Notes under the pieces: model-generated
The model's database searches: none
What the model was told of the DNA's origin: nothing
What the model saw: the letters and a program-made list of their open reading frames with translations, nothing else
NCBI RefSeq assembly: GCF_039655875.1
Contig: NZ_JBBYXK010000001.1
Location: forward strand, 744,001-808,000
Reading direction: 5' to 3'
DNA: 64,000 nt
Source of the DNA: Emcibacter sp. SYSU 3D8
Lineage (GTDB): Bacteria; Pseudomonadota; Alphaproteobacteria; SMXS01
In this document: positions 16,701 through 24,927 of the stretch, piece by piece
Layout of the letters: every line of letters starts with the position of its first letter
How positions within the stretch are numbered: position 1 is the first letter of the stretch
Position numbers and translations under genes: made by a program

Positions 16701-19515
16701 GGTAGAGCGCGACGCGCACATTCTGGCCGGAGACGGGTTTCCCCTTCAGGTTCACCGCCGCGACGGTGAACCGCAGCTTGTCGCTGCTGCCGGCCCAACC
16801 GTCGGTCCTGATGCCCAGATTGACGGCGGCGGGATACAGGCCGATGCGGCTGGTCGCGGTCTGGATCTCGCCGTTGGCGTCGGCATATTCCAGTTCGGCC
16901 ACCATGCGCGACGGCTCTTCCAGTTCCTTGGGCACGGCTGCCGTGACCCTGAGCGCCCCCTTGTCATCGAGGGTAAGCGGCATCACCTGGGTGATCGGCT
17001 TGGCAGAGGGCCCCTGCGCCTCGGGATCGACATCGAAGGGACTGCCCTCGTTGGTCTGTAGCCCCACCTTCACCGGCCTGCCGCCGAAGGTGTAGCCGTC
17101 ATGGTCGGGAAACGAGACCGGCCAGGGCGTGACCACCGTGCGCAGCTTGACCTGGGCGCCGCCCGCGCCGCCGCCGGACAGATAGCTGACATAGAGATCG
17201 AGCGGCACCTGCTTGGGCCGCACCTGCGGCTTGTCTGGTCCCTGCACCACGGCCGACATGGTCGGCACGCGGAACTGCTCGACCTTGAAGGAGCCGGCGG
17301 TAAATGTCCGGTCACCGAGCTGGAGCTGGACGATGTAGTCTCCCAGCTTCGCTTCGGGCGGGATCTGCCAGGTTTGCAGCGCGATGCCGTTGGCATCGAA
17401 GGTCACGTCGCTCGCGTAACGGGCGTCGCTGCCGGCATGGACGATGGCGACCTTGACCGGCGCCGCGCCGGGCCTGATCGCGGCGATGCCAGCCGAGGTG
17501 TGCCGGCGCAGGAAATGCTTCATCGACACGGTCTCGCCGGCCCGGAACAGCGGCCGGTCGAACACGGTATGCACCAAGGACTCCTGTGCACCGTAAGACG
17601 ACATGTTGAAGTCGTAAGGGGCGATGCCGTTGTTCCACGACGTGAGCGTGAAGCTCATGTCGGAGTCGGTGCGGGCGCTGATCATCAATGGATGGCTACC
17701 GTAGGCGCCGCAGCGCTCGGACGCATAGCCAGGCTCGGGCAGCTTGCCGGCGGCGACGGAAACGATGCCGCCCTTGCCGGTCTCGCCGGTCCACAGCACC
17801 TGGCCGGTGCAGAAATCGCTGACGGAGATCTTGGCGCCCCTGACCGGGACGGCGTCATGCAACTGCGTGACCCAAATGGCCGAGCCTTCGCGCCCCCACT
17901 TGAAGTGCACCGCCATGTCGGTGACCAGGGCGGCAGTCGCCACGTGGCGCACCTTTCCCTTGGCCATCAGCGCCTCGCCGAGGATCGGGCTGGCCAGTTC
18001 GATCACATAGAAGCCGGGATTCTTCAACGGGATGCCGACGACCTCGAATGCCTTGGCGCCTTCGGGTTTGGGCAGGCGGAAGGCCATGGTTTTCACGCCC
18101 TCCTCGCCCTTGCCGGAAAATACCGAGGTGTCGCCGGTGCGCTCCTGCCACTTCCGCTGGTCGCCTTCGCCGGTCCATTCTCCGCGCGATTCCATGCCGG
18201 ACTTCACCCGTCGCAGCCATTCAGCGATCTGCTGGTCGTTTTCGCTCATGCGCGCGGCGGTACCGGGCATGGCCGGAGTCACTGACGCCTTCCCCGCGAC
18301 CAGAGGCTCGATATTGCGGACGGTCACCGGCAGGACGCCGTCCTCGTGGACTTCGATGATGCCGAACTCGCCGTTGAACTTGGCGAGCGGCGGAAAGCTG
18401 TCGATCCGCATCTCGAGCGGAAACCGGTCGCCATTCTCGAGCTTGCGGCCCGCGTCGTCGGCCATGCCCGCCGGCATGGCCAGCTGGAGCGTGGATCGCT
18501 CGGGAAACGGCCCCTTGAATTCCACGGTCTGCAGCGTGGCCTCGCGGGTCGCCGTATCCGGCTTGAAGGTCTTGCCGCCCGGACCGGTCATGGTAATGGC
18601 CAGCGCCTTGTCGCGCGGTACCGGCGACGTGAAACCGACCCGGATCGGCCGCATGGGCAGGCAACCGGCCTTGGCGTTGACCCGCTCGCATTCGGCGCGG
18701 GCGGTAAAGGCGGGACGCACCTGATAGGCCAGCCGCTGCTCGCCTGGTGTCGCGATGCCCCCAGGCGTGGCGATCCCCTGGCCCCAGACCAGTTCCACGC
18801 GCGTTGCCGGCGGCAGGCTGCGCTGGCATCTGGCGAGGGTGATCTGCGTCTCGGCCTTGTCTGTCATGGCCCGGTCGCGGATACGAACCTCGTTCCAGTC
18901 GCCGTCCTTCCACAGGATCGAATAATAGGAATAGCCGATGCGCCGTTGCACCTTCAGCATGGCGGCCCGATCGGCGCCGCGCAGCACCTTGAGCGGAATG
19001 CGTTCGCCGATGCCGTCGACGGCGCAATAGCCGTGCTGCTCCACCGACGCCGGGTCGGCCGGCGCATCCAGCGCCAGCACGAAGACCTGGTTCTCGTCGA
19101 TCCGCTCCGAGCCTTCATAAGGCAGGCTGGCCCTGATCGACGGCCCACCGGTGTCGAAGGTGAATTCGCGGGCGCCGGTAACGGCGGCGCCGCCGATGTC
19201 CGTCACGTCCGGATTCACCGTGAACCTGCACACGGCGCCGCCAGGCAGGTCCTGATCGAAATCGTAAACCCAGTTGCGCGGATCGGCCCATCGGCCCTTG
19301 CCTTTGGCCGGGCAGCTTACGGTGAAGGGATCAGGCAGCCGCGGATCGCCCAGCGCCACCATATTGTCCGAGAAGCGGACCGCGACCTGGCGCACATCCT
19401 TGACCGTTCCGGTGGGTGTGAACACCTCGACCGACGCAGCCTGTGCAGCGCTTGTCCCCATCGCGGCGATGACCGCCGCCAGCAACAATCGCTTCATGCC
19501 GGAAACTCGCACCAT
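13711..19515 (-). CDS. Bacterial alpha-2-macroglobulin (YfhM-like)
   Basis: A 1934-residue periplasmic protease trap. After a signal peptide ending at TSAAQA come the MG domains, then a bait region, and the thioester motif CFEQ at about residues 1480-1483, within YDCFEQNVSKAVA, set in the helical TED domain; the C-terminus is beta-rich. A cleaving protease would trigger the thioester and be trapped covalently. Bacterial homologues are usually lipoproteins; here the signal peptide has no lipobox, so the product should be soluble. ATG at 19515 is preferred because GGAGGCGGG lies upstream; an ATG at 19497 is possible. It is coupled to pbpC, so breaches of the wall could be both defended and repaired. 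Confidence 0.93.
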   Translation of the reverse strand: MVRVSGMKRLLLAAVIAAMGTSAAQAASVEVFTPTGTVKDVRQVAVRFSDNMVALGDPRLPDPFTVSCPAKGKGRWADPRNWVYDFDQDLPGGAVCRFTVNPDVTDIGGAAVTGAREFTFDTGGPSIRASLPYEGSERIDENQVFVLALDAPADPASVEQHGYCAVDGIGERIPLKVLRGADRAAMLKVQRRIGYSYYSILWKDGDWNEVRIRDRAMTDKAETQITLARCQRSLPPATRVELVWGQGIATPGGIATPGEQRLAYQVRPAFTARAECERVNAKAGCLPMRPIRVGFTSPVPRDKALAITMTGPGGKTFKPDTATREATLQTVEFKGPFPERSTLQLAMPAGMADDAGRKLENGDRFPLEMRIDSFPPLAKFNGEFGIIEVHEDGVLPVTVRNIEPLVAGKASVTPAMPGTAARMSENDQQIAEWLRRVKSGMESRGEWTGEGDQRKWQERTGDTSVFSGKGEEGVKTMAFRLPKPEGAKAFEVVGIPLKNPGFYVIELASPILGEALMAKGKVRHVATAALVTDMAVHFKWGREGSAIWVTQLHDAVPVRGAKISVSDFCTGQVLWTGETGKGGIVSVAAGKLPEPGYASERCGAYGSHPLMISARTDSDMSFTLTSWNNGIAPYDFNMSSYGAQESLVHTVFDRPLFRAGETVSMKHFLRRHTSAGIAAIRPGAAPVKVAIVHAGSDARYASDVTFDANGIALQTWQIPPEAKLGDYIVQLQLGDRTFTAGSFKVEQFRVPTMSAVVQGPDKPQVRPKQVPLDLYVSYLSGGGAGGAQVKLRTVVTPWPVSFPDHDGYTFGGRPVKVGLQTNEGSPFDVDPEAQGPSAKPITQVMPLTLDDKGALRVTAAVPKELEEPSRMVAELEYADANGEIQTATSRIGLYPAAVNLGIRTDGWAGSSDKLRFTVAAVNLKGKPVSGQNVRVALYQKTVYSYRKRLIGGFYDYESSTKVSLLPASCDGDTDAGGYLHCDVAPGVSGEVLIRAQTRDGGGHVAGATASAYVAGPENTWFDQSASDRMDVIPEKPEYEAGQTARFQVRSPFRTATALVTVEREGVIDSFVTELSGSDPVVKVPIRDNYAPNIYVSVLAVRGRVGDWKTWLSDMAREYDLPRWLVVRDGGKPTALVDLSKPAYRMGMGKIRVGWAPHRLDVQVKPSDDTFRIREQVKVKIHVERANGKDMPAGGEVAIAAVDEGLLALAPNNSWNLLDAMMGERAMEVWSSTAQMQVVGKRHYGRKAVPTGGGGGRESARELFDTLLIWKGRAPLDADGNAEVTIPLNDSLTSFRIVAVANAGQGLFGTGDASIKTTQDLMVHSGLPPMVREGDRFNAMFTVRNTTGSSMEVEAEVAVTPVPGKAPARQTVKVPAGGAYDLVWPVTVPVGAAQLAWDVTVRNKGSATGDHLRITQRVEQAVPVRTFQATLEQVDGSVTIPAERPAGAIPGRGGLAISLQPTLGSALDGVRAYMADYRYDCFEQNVSKAVALRDEARWRTMMARLPAYRDSDGLVKYFESDMLQGEDTLTSYVLAIGHEAGWDIPEADRAIMIEALTSFVEGRIIRGSALPTADLAIRKVAAIEALSRYDAATPEMLTSISIAPALWPTSAVLDWRNVLQRVKTIPGRDQKLAQADSILRARLDFQGTTMGFSTERTDALWWLMISPDSNAVRAVLSVLESPRWQRDVPRMVRGALGRQQQGRWTTTVANAWGVLAMEKFSARFEAAPVTGVTNTDYAGQTISSAWDGDDKEHRQNFPWAEGRQDLTVTQAGTGKPWVMVRAQAAVPLTQPFSSGFKVTRTVTPVEQAAKGVWTRGDVVRVRLDLEAQSDMTWVVVDDPIPAGATILGGGLGGQSDSLTMDQREAGWAWKAYEERRADGFIAYYRFVPKGAWSVEYTVRFNNPGLFQLPATHVEAMYAPEMLGEYPNRPVEVKAP

Positions 19516-19683
19516 GGTCCCGCCTCCACGCGATCCGGCAAGGCCACGGTCCATGTGCAGGCCGCCCCGCCAGAGCAGGATTGTACCCGCCCCGGCCGGT
19601 TAAACTCCACTGTTCAAATACGAAACACGGACCGCGCCGTGCGGCTGCGGCGGCCTGACTGCCGTCTGGCCAGTTGCCGCCGT

Positions 19684-21108
19684 TCAGCCAGCCGGGACCC
19701 AGCCAGCATGGAAGCCGAAGGGTACCCGGGACGGAATCATGATTCGCGCCACCGGCGGCGCGGTGAAGTCGCGTGCATCGATCACCAGGCATTCGCTGCG
19801 CTGGCTATTGGCATCCCAGACGAACAGCACCAGGTAACCGTCGTCCTCGGCGGCGGCGCCGTCCCGCTTGCAGAACACGCCCTCGCCTCCCCAGCGATTG
19901 TCACCCAGTTCATGAACCAGAACCTCGCCGGTCCGGTCGTCATATTTCAACGCGGCGTTGAACAGGGCGTCATGGTCCAGGTCGAAACGCGCCGCATAGG
20001 TGTAGCGCGACTTGCGGCCGCACAAATCGTCATTGATACGAGTGAAATCGCAGTGGTGCCGCGTATCCAGATGACGTTCGGATACGGCGCCCGTCTTCAT
20101 GTCGAGGCGCCATTCGTAGAGCTGGCCCAGCTGATCGGCCATGTCCGCGTGATTGCCGGCGTTTTCGGTGGCCCGCGCTACATCGGTGCGCAACGACCGG
20201 CTGGCCTGGACGATTACCTCGTCGCCCTCCTCCCAGGCGTTTGAGACGTGGAACACCATCGAGGTGTCCACATCGAACCATTTCACGTCCTTGTCCGTGC
20301 CCATGCGCGGCACCACGCCGAGACGCGAGCCATTCTCCGGTTCCCAGTCCAGCATCAGGCCGCCGGCCATGGCGCGGACAAAATCGAAGGTGATCGGCAT
20401 GTCGAGGAACACGGTGTAGTGCTCGGTGATGGCGCAGTCATGCATCATCACGCCCTTGGGAATGGTGATCGGCGCGGTGTGGACGATCTCGCCTTCGGCG
20501 CTGACCACGCTGTGTGTCAGATAGGGCGGCATGGGCGAATAGCCGAAGGTGATCATCTCGCCGGTCACCGCATCGACCTTGGGATGGGCAGTGAAGGGAT
20601 GGCGCAGCTTGCCGCCGAAATTGTACTCGCCCTCGGTATCAAGGCCGGGCAGCGACATGCGGTGCGGCGGCGCGGCCTCCATCAACGCGTACAGGGTCTT
20701 GTTGTGATAGACCATGGCCGTATTGGCGGTGTTCTTCATCAGGCCTTCGGCGGGCGGCGCAACGCCCTTCACGAAGTCGCCCATAGCTGCCATGCCCTTC
20801 CAGATCCAGGTGCCCTTCGCCCGCTCCTTGCGCAAGCCTTCGGTGTCGACGAAGCGGTTTCGATAGGTGGCGCGGCCCTTGTCGAACTGCACCGCGTGGA
20901 TCATCCCGTCGCCGTCGAAGATGTGGTAGGTGGCCGGATCCGGCACGTAGACCGGATTGGGCCCGATGCGCAGGAAATGTCCGTTCAGGTCCTCGGGGAT
21001 CTTGCCGATCACCTCGACGCAATCGGCGACGGTCTCTTCGGACACCGGCGCGTAATTGCCGCTCAGGAACGGATTGAAGACGTCGGGAGCCTTGGCTTGT
21101 GTGGACAC
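19684..21108 (-). CDS. Carotenoid oxygenase family protein
   Basis: A 474-residue non-heme iron dioxygenase of the carotenoid/stilbene cleavage family. The four iron-binding His are recognisable in FTAHPKVD, MHDCAITEHY, VFHVSNAWEEGD and, at the C-terminus, FGFHAGWVP. The N-terminal NPFLSGNYAPV and FLRIGPNP segments are also typical. Two GTG starts are possible: 21117 and 21108; the second has GAGGTG at a spacing of 6 and is preferred. No signal peptide. Substrate could be a carotenoid, an apocarotenoid or a lignin-type stilbene; the neighbours do not decide. It is divergent from the MAPEG gene with a palindrome in between. Confidence 0.9.
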   Translation of the reverse strand: MSTQAKAPDVFNPFLSGNYAPVSEETVADCVEVIGKIPEDLNGHFLRIGPNPVYVPDPATYHIFDGDGMIHAVQFDKGRATYRNRFVDTEGLRKERAKGTWIWKGMAAMGDFVKGVAPPAEGLMKNTANTAMVYHNKTLYALMEAAPPHRMSLPGLDTEGEYNFGGKLRHPFTAHPKVDAVTGEMITFGYSPMPPYLTHSVVSAEGEIVHTAPITIPKGVMMHDCAITEHYTVFLDMPITFDFVRAMAGGLMLDWEPENGSRLGVVPRMGTDKDVKWFDVDTSMVFHVSNAWEEGDEVIVQASRSLRTDVARATENAGNHADMADQLGQLYEWRLDMKTGAVSERHLDTRHHCDFTRINDDLCGRKSRYTYAARFDLDHDALFNAALKYDDRTGEVLVHELGDNRWGGEGVFCKRDGAAAEDDGYLVLFVWDANSQRSECLVIDARDFTAPPVARIMIPSRVPFGFHAGWVPAG

Positions 21109-21174
21109 AATACGCACCTCGGTGTGAGTGAATGATGATGCTCGAGCCGGGAATCGGCATGAAGCGTAATGAAT

Positions 21175-21188
21175 TTACCTATCGGTAA
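21175..21188. promoter_or_regulatory. Palindrome in a divergent promoter region, possible operator
   Basis: The sequence TTACC-TATC-GGTAA is a perfect 5-bp inverted repeat with a 4-base spacer. It lies 67 bases upstream of the carotenoid oxygenase start and about 100 bases upstream of the MAPEG start, in the only AT-richer part of the 179-base intergenic region. The size and spacing resemble operators of TetR-type repressors, but no regulator gene is adjacent. Confidence 0.4.
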
Positions 21189-21287
21189 CAACATGAAAAG
21201 CAGCAGTGGCGGTGAATATCGCCTGGCCATATCGCCCGGGCGCATTCGGCGTTATTGTACCCGCCGGGTTCACCTGGGGAGGGAACA

Positions 21288-21686
21288 ATGACCGAGACGA
21301 GCGCCGAACTGACAATCCTGGTCTGGAGCGTCATCCTGACCTTCGTGCTGATCCTGGTGCCGGCCACGCAGTCGGTGCTGGTCAACGGCATGAAGGTGAT
21401 GACCGGTCCGCGCGACAACCTGCCGGAGCCCGGCGTGGTCAACAAGCGGCTGCGCAGGCTGGCCGCCAACATGATCGAGAACCTGGTGCTGTTCGCCCCG
21501 CTGGTGCTGGCGGCGGCCGCGGCCGGCATCTCCAACCAGTGGACGGTGCTGGGTTGCCAGCTGTTCCTCGGCGCCCGGCTCATCCACGCCTTGGTCTACG
21601 CTTTCGGCATCCCCTGGATCCGCCCCATTTTCTGGGCGGTGGCGGTTGCCGGCATGGGCATGATCGCGTGGCAAGTACTGGCGTAG
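21288..21686 (+). CDS. MAPEG family membrane protein
   Basis: A 132-residue protein with four predicted membrane helices, of the MAPEG family (membrane-associated proteins in eicosanoid and glutathione metabolism). Typical features are the first helix ILVWSVILTFVLILVPATQ, the cytosolic loop with RLRRLAANMIENLVLFAPLVL (the conserved Glu and Asn of the glutathione-binding site), and LGARLIHALVYAFGIPWIR, which matches the family's RxxHxxxY region. ATG at 21288 follows GGGGAGGGA. Bacterial members may conjugate or peroxidise lipophilic substrates with glutathione; a glutathione synthesis gene (gshA) occurs elsewhere in the window. Confidence 0.85.
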   Translation: MTETSAELTILVWSVILTFVLILVPATQSVLVNGMKVMTGPRDNLPEPGVVNKRLRRLAANMIENLVLFAPLVLAAAAAGISNQWTVLGCQLFLGARLIHALVYAFGIPWIRPIFWAVAVAGMGMIAWQVLA

Positions 21687-21757
21687 CCACGTGCGTGCGC
21701 CATCCTGTTGCGCGCGATAATTCGCTTCGCTAGCCTTGTGTCGGAAGAGGCCGATCC

Positions 21758-22567
21758 ATGTGGCGAAGCATAGCCAACCAGTTGCTTGGGCTGGTGGGGC
21801 GCATCATCTGGTATTCAAGCCGGCGCGAGCGGGCCCAGTTCACGGCGTGGCGGGTCATCCGCGCGTCCTATCCCGTGCTGTCCAGATTGTATCTGCTGGG
21901 GGTGAATCCCCGGCAGCAGAAGGACTGGCGCAGTTCCATGCTCAACCGGATTCTGAGCGTGTTCACCCGCATCGACGCCGACTTCACGCTGCACCTCGAC
22001 ATTCGCGGCGCCTGGCTGCTCAAGGAAGCGCACCGGCAATATGGCGGCGTGCTGATCTGCACCGGCCATTTCGGACTCACGCTGGCATCGCACAAGGGTC
22101 TTCTGGATCTGGGTCTCGACCCGGTCTTCATCGGCTCGGGCCAGCGCGGCGCCCGCGACATGTCAGGCTGGAACTGGGGCACTGCCACGCCCATCGATCT
22201 GGTGGATTCCGACCGGTCTGACGTCCTGCTTCAGGCTGCACGTCGGCTGCGGGACGGCGCCGTGGTGATCGGCTATGTGGACTTCGACCCGCTGGCCCAT
22301 GGCCTGCGCTGCAACCCGGCGTCCCTGGCAATCTCGCCCAATGCGTTTTCGTGGGCCCAGATCAACCGTTTTCCCATGCTGTTCATGGCGTCCGAACCAA
22401 GCGAGGACGGCCGTATCGTGCTGGAATTTACCCAGCCCATTCACGCCATTCCCGACAGCCCCAGGAGCGCGCTCGCCTGCGCCGCCGAGTTCGGCGACTT
22501 CATGACCTCGCGCACCGGCCGCAACCACGTGGTGATGCGGCCCAAGGAAGCGTCTCGAGCGCTTTAG
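21758..22567 (+). CDS. LpxL/HtrB-like acyltransferase family protein, atypical active site
   Basis: A 269-residue protein that resembles lipid A lauroyl/myristoyl acyltransferases and related LPLAT proteins: an N-terminal amphipathic region, the strand GGVLICTGHFGLTLASHKGL in the position of the acyltransferase HX4(D/E) box, a later VVIGYVDFDP strand, and the FPMLFMASE stretch. However the residue five positions after the His is Leu, not Glu or Asp, so the catalytic dyad looks incomplete and activity is uncertain. GGAAGAGG lies upstream of the ATG. It is isolated from lipid A genes. Family placement is by eye. Confidence 0.55.
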   Translation: MWRSIANQLLGLVGRIIWYSSRRERAQFTAWRVIRASYPVLSRLYLLGVNPRQQKDWRSSMLNRILSVFTRIDADFTLHLDIRGAWLLKEAHRQYGGVLICTGHFGLTLASHKGLLDLGLDPVFIGSGQRGARDMSGWNWGTATPIDLVDSDRSDVLLQAARRLRDGAVVIGYVDFDPLAHGLRCNPASLAISPNAFSWAQINRFPMLFMASEPSEDGRIVLEFTQPIHAIPDSPRSALACAAEFGDFMTSRTGRNHVVMRPKEASRAL

Positions 22568-22614
22568 CGGGATGAGATAGAGATTCAGAGAAAAGTATGT
22601 AATCTACTAATTTA

Positions 22615-22645
22615 ATTGTCATCCCCGCCTTGAGCGGGGACCCAT
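22615..22645 (+). repeat. REP-like palindromic repeat, left copy
   Basis: A 31-base unit: a constant left arm (ATTGTCATCCCCGCC), a TTGA loop, and a constant right arm (GCGGGGACCCAT), forming a CCCCGC/GCGGGG hairpin. The identical arms occur in inverted orientation at 22976-23015 on the other side of the GIY-YIG gene. The sequence just to the left (about 22580-22614) is markedly AT-rich compared with the rest of the window. Confidence 0.8.
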
Positions 22646-22663
22646 ATCGATATCAGCCACGCC

Positions 22664-22957
22664 ATGTCCGAAAAACAATACTACGTCTATATTGTCACCA
22701 ACAAAACGCGCGGCACGCTTTACACCGGCGTGACATCAGACCTCACCAGACGCATCGCCCAGCACAAGAGCAAAGTGCTTCCCGGTTTCACCGCGACCCA
22801 CGGCCTCGACAAGCTGGTCTACTACGAAGTGTTCGGCGACGTCACCGAGGCCATCCGCCGCGAGAAGCGGCTGAAGCGCTGGAATCGTGCCTGGAAGATC
22901 GAGGTCATCGAAGCCGGCAATCCCTACTGGAAGGACCTGTTCCTCGAGTGGTTTTAG
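22664..22957 (+). CDS. Small GIY-YIG nuclease family protein
   Basis: A 97-residue stand-alone GIY-YIG domain, the type often labelled UPF0213 or endonuclease-like. It has YYVYIVTNKTRGTLYTGVTSD, split as the GIY-like YVYIV and the YIG-like YTGVT, then LTRRIAQHKSK with the catalytic Arg, a helix with EAIRREKRLKRW carrying the catalytic Glu, and the terminal GNPYWKDL. The gene is alone and bracketed by inverted copies of a palindromic repeat 18 bases away on each side, which suggests that gene and repeats form one unit. The biological role of these proteins is not settled. Confidence 0.9.
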   Translation: MSEKQYYVYIVTNKTRGTLYTGVTSDLTRRIAQHKSKVLPGFTATHGLDKLVYYEVFGDVTEAIRREKRLKRWNRAWKIEVIEAGNPYWKDLFLEWF

Positions 22958-22975
22958 GGCGTGGCCGTCATCGCC

Positions 22976-23015
22976 ATGGGTCCCCGCTCGCGCTTCGCTT
23001 GGCGGGGATGACAAT
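22976..23015 (-). repeat. REP-like palindromic repeat, right copy (inverted)
   Basis: The reverse complement has the same two arms as the copy at 22615-22645 (15 and 12 identical bases) but a longer 13-base loop that is itself partly self-complementary. It begins 18 bases after the GIY-YIG stop. A run of seven T follows at 23017-23023, so on the plus strand the hairpin may also terminate the nuclease transcript. Confidence 0.8.
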
Positions 23016-23054
23016 GTTTTTTTGTTTCGCCTTCTCGCGAGCAAAATAGGGGTT

Positions 23055-23355
23055 CTATGTGCTTTGCGGACTACTGGTTCTGAGCGAATGCACTGGGTCG
23101 GCTGCGCCTGCATAGTGGTCCCGCATCTCGCGAACCCTTTGGGCAAGTGCCTCTGGATCAACGTCAATGAGCGAGCAGTTCACCTTGTGGGTGCGCGGGT
23201 ATAGACGCCGCGTAAGTCTTCCAATGCCAAGGCATACCGGGCTCTATCGTGTTCAGAATGAGCATCGAAAGCGTGAGGAACGCGATGCACATCAAGGCAG
23301 GAGGAATCACCTTCCATCGGTTGAAGCGAATGACGAGCTCTTCGGGCTTGGACAT
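23055..23355 (-). pseudogene. Decayed small membrane protein gene (frameshift or internal deletion)
   Basis: The reading frame from the ATG at 23355 encodes 63 residues: a charged start (MSKPEELVIRFNRWK), a hydrophobic helix (VIPPALMCIAFLTLSMLIL) and then a nondescript tail ending at 23164. In a neighbouring frame, without its own start, the sequence continues as RLYPRTHKVNCSLIDV followed by DPEALAQRVREMRDHYAGAA and stops at 23055. The second piece reads like real protein and the two together look like a gene for an STM3941-type small membrane protein that has lost its middle or its frame. It may alternatively be a genuine 63-residue gene. It lies next to the repeat-bracketed GIY-YIG unit. 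Confidence 0.4.
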
Positions 23356-23379
23356 TGTACTTATGCCCGCCGCGCTACG

Positions 23380-24927
23380 TTATTCCGCCGCCGCCTTGGG
23401 CTCGGGCTCCTGCCAGGTGAGGATGGGCGCGCGGGCGGCGCGGGTCTCGTCGAGACGGCCGACGGGCGCGAACCTTGGCGCCGACGCGAACCGCTCGGTG
23501 TCGCCGGCCTTCGCCGCCAGCGCCAGCGAGCGCATGGCGCCGATGAAGTCGTCGAGGCTCTCCTTGCTCTCGGTCTCGGTTGGCTCGACCAGCATGGCGC
23601 CGTGCACCACCAGCGGGAAATACATGGTCATGGGGTGATAACCCTCGTCGATCAGCGCCTTGGCGAAATCGAGGGTGGAGACGCCCGTGTCCTTGAGGAA
23701 CCGGTCGTCGAACAGCGCCTCGTGCATGCACGGGCCGTCGAACGACGCGGACATGACGTCCTTCAGGCTCTCGCGGATGTAGTTGGCATTGAGCACGGCG
23801 TCTTCGGCCACCTGCCGCAGGCCGTCGCCGCCATGGCTGAGCATATAGGCAAGCGCCCGCACGAACATGCCCATCTGGCCGTGGAACGCGGTCATGCGGC
23901 CGACACGGGCGTGCGGCACGTCCTCGACCAGGCTCAGGTCCTGACCGTCTCGCGCCACATAGGCCGGCGGGATGAACGGCAACAGCGCCTCGGAGAACAC
24001 CACCGGGCCGGCGCCGGGTCCGCCGCCGCCATGGGGCGTCGAGAATGTCTTGTGCAGGTTGATGTGCATGGCGTCGACGCCCAGATCGCCCGGCCGTACC
24101 TTGCCCACGATGGCGTTGAAATTGGCGCCGTCGCAGTAGAAGAACGCACCCGCTGCATGAACTTTCTCGGCTATCTCGATGATATCGTTCTCGAATAGGC
24201 CGCAGGTGTTCGGATTGGTCAGCATCAGTGCCGCCACGTCCGGCCCGAGCTTGGCAACCATGGCGTCCACATCGACGCGGCCGGCCGGCGTCGCCGGGAT
24301 CGGATCGACGCTATAGCCGCACAGCGCCGCCGTCGCCGGATTGGTGCCGTGGGCGGATTCGGGAACCAGCACCCGGCTGCGCGCGTCGCCGCGGGCCTCG
24401 AGCGCCGCGCGGATCACCATCAGGCCGCACAATTCCCCATGGGCGCCGGCCTTGGGCGACAATGCGACACCAGGCATGCCGGTCAGCGTGGTCAGCCAAT
24501 GGGACAGCTGCTCCATCAGCTCGAGCGCGCCCTGTACCGTCGAGACCGGCTGCAACGGATGGATGTCGGCAAAGCCCGGCAGTGCGGCGACCTTTTCGTT
24601 GAGGCGCGGATTGTGCTTCATTGTGCACGAGCCCAGCGGGAACAGGCCCATGTCGATGGCATAGTTCTTCCGGCTCAGGCGGGTATAGTGCCGCACCGCC
24701 TGGGGCTCGGAGAGACCCGGCAGCCCGATGGGACGGGTGCGCGCGAGGCCGCCAAGACGGTCGGCCTCCAGATCGGCGTCCGGCAGGTCGACGCCGGTAC
24801 GGCCCCAGCCGTCCAGCTCGAACAGCAGCTTCTCGTCGAGCGCCAGCGCCTTGTTGCCGGTCCAGGTGGCGCCGGCGGTTTCTCCCGTACTGACCGAAGG
24901 CCCGGTCGGGCGTCCCTGCCGGTTCAT
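23380..24927 (-). CDS. gcvPB: Glycine dehydrogenase (P protein) subunit 2
   Basis: The 515-residue C-terminal half of the split P protein, which decarboxylates glycine and passes the aminomethyl group to lipoyl-GcvH. It carries the PLP lysine in [19 protein letters not shown], and conserved [25 protein letters not shown] and [12 protein letters not shown]. Its ATG overlaps the gcvPA stop (ATGA), giving balanced synthesis of the two subunits. It is the last gene of the glycine cleavage operon, so it is also under the glycine riboswitch at 28025-28216. The first 25 residues are variable and rich in Gly/Thr. Confidence 0.97.
   Translation of the reverse strand: MNRQGRPTGPSVSTGETAGATWTGNKALALDEKLLFELDGWGRTGVDLPDADLEADRLGGLARTRPIGLPGLSEPQAVRHYTRLSRKNYAIDMGLFPLGSCTMKHNPRLNEKVAALPGFADIHPLQPVSTVQGALELMEQLSHWLTTLTGMPGVALSPKAGAHGELCGLMVIRAALEARGDARSRVLVPESAHGTNPATAALCGYSVDPIPATPAGRVDVDAMVAKLGPDVAALMLTNPNTCGLFENDIIEIAEKVHAAGAFFYCDGANFNAIVGKVRPGDLGVDAMHINLHKTFSTPHGGGGPGAGPVVFSEALLPFIPPAYVARDGQDLSLVEDVPHARVGRMTAFHGQMGMFVRALAYMLSHGGDGLRQVAEDAVLNANYIRESLKDVMSASFDGPCMHEALFDDRFLKDTGVSTLDFAKALIDEGYHPMTMYFPLVVHGAMLVEPTETESKESLDDFIGAMRSLALAAKAGDTERFASAPRFAPVGRLDETRAARAPILTWQEPEPKAAAE

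Noticed and set aside
13783-17061. A very long open frame on the plus strand (1092 codons)
   Set aside because: It is antisense to the macroglobulin gene. Its translation is rich in His, Arg, Gly and Asp runs with no domain, as expected when a GC-rich gene is read backwards; the minus-strand frame has a signal peptide, thioester motif and full family layout.
22976-23023. Right repeat as only a transcription terminator
   Set aside because: A T run does follow the hairpin, but the arms are the same as those of the left copy, which has no T run and stands before the gene, so termination alone does not explain the structure.
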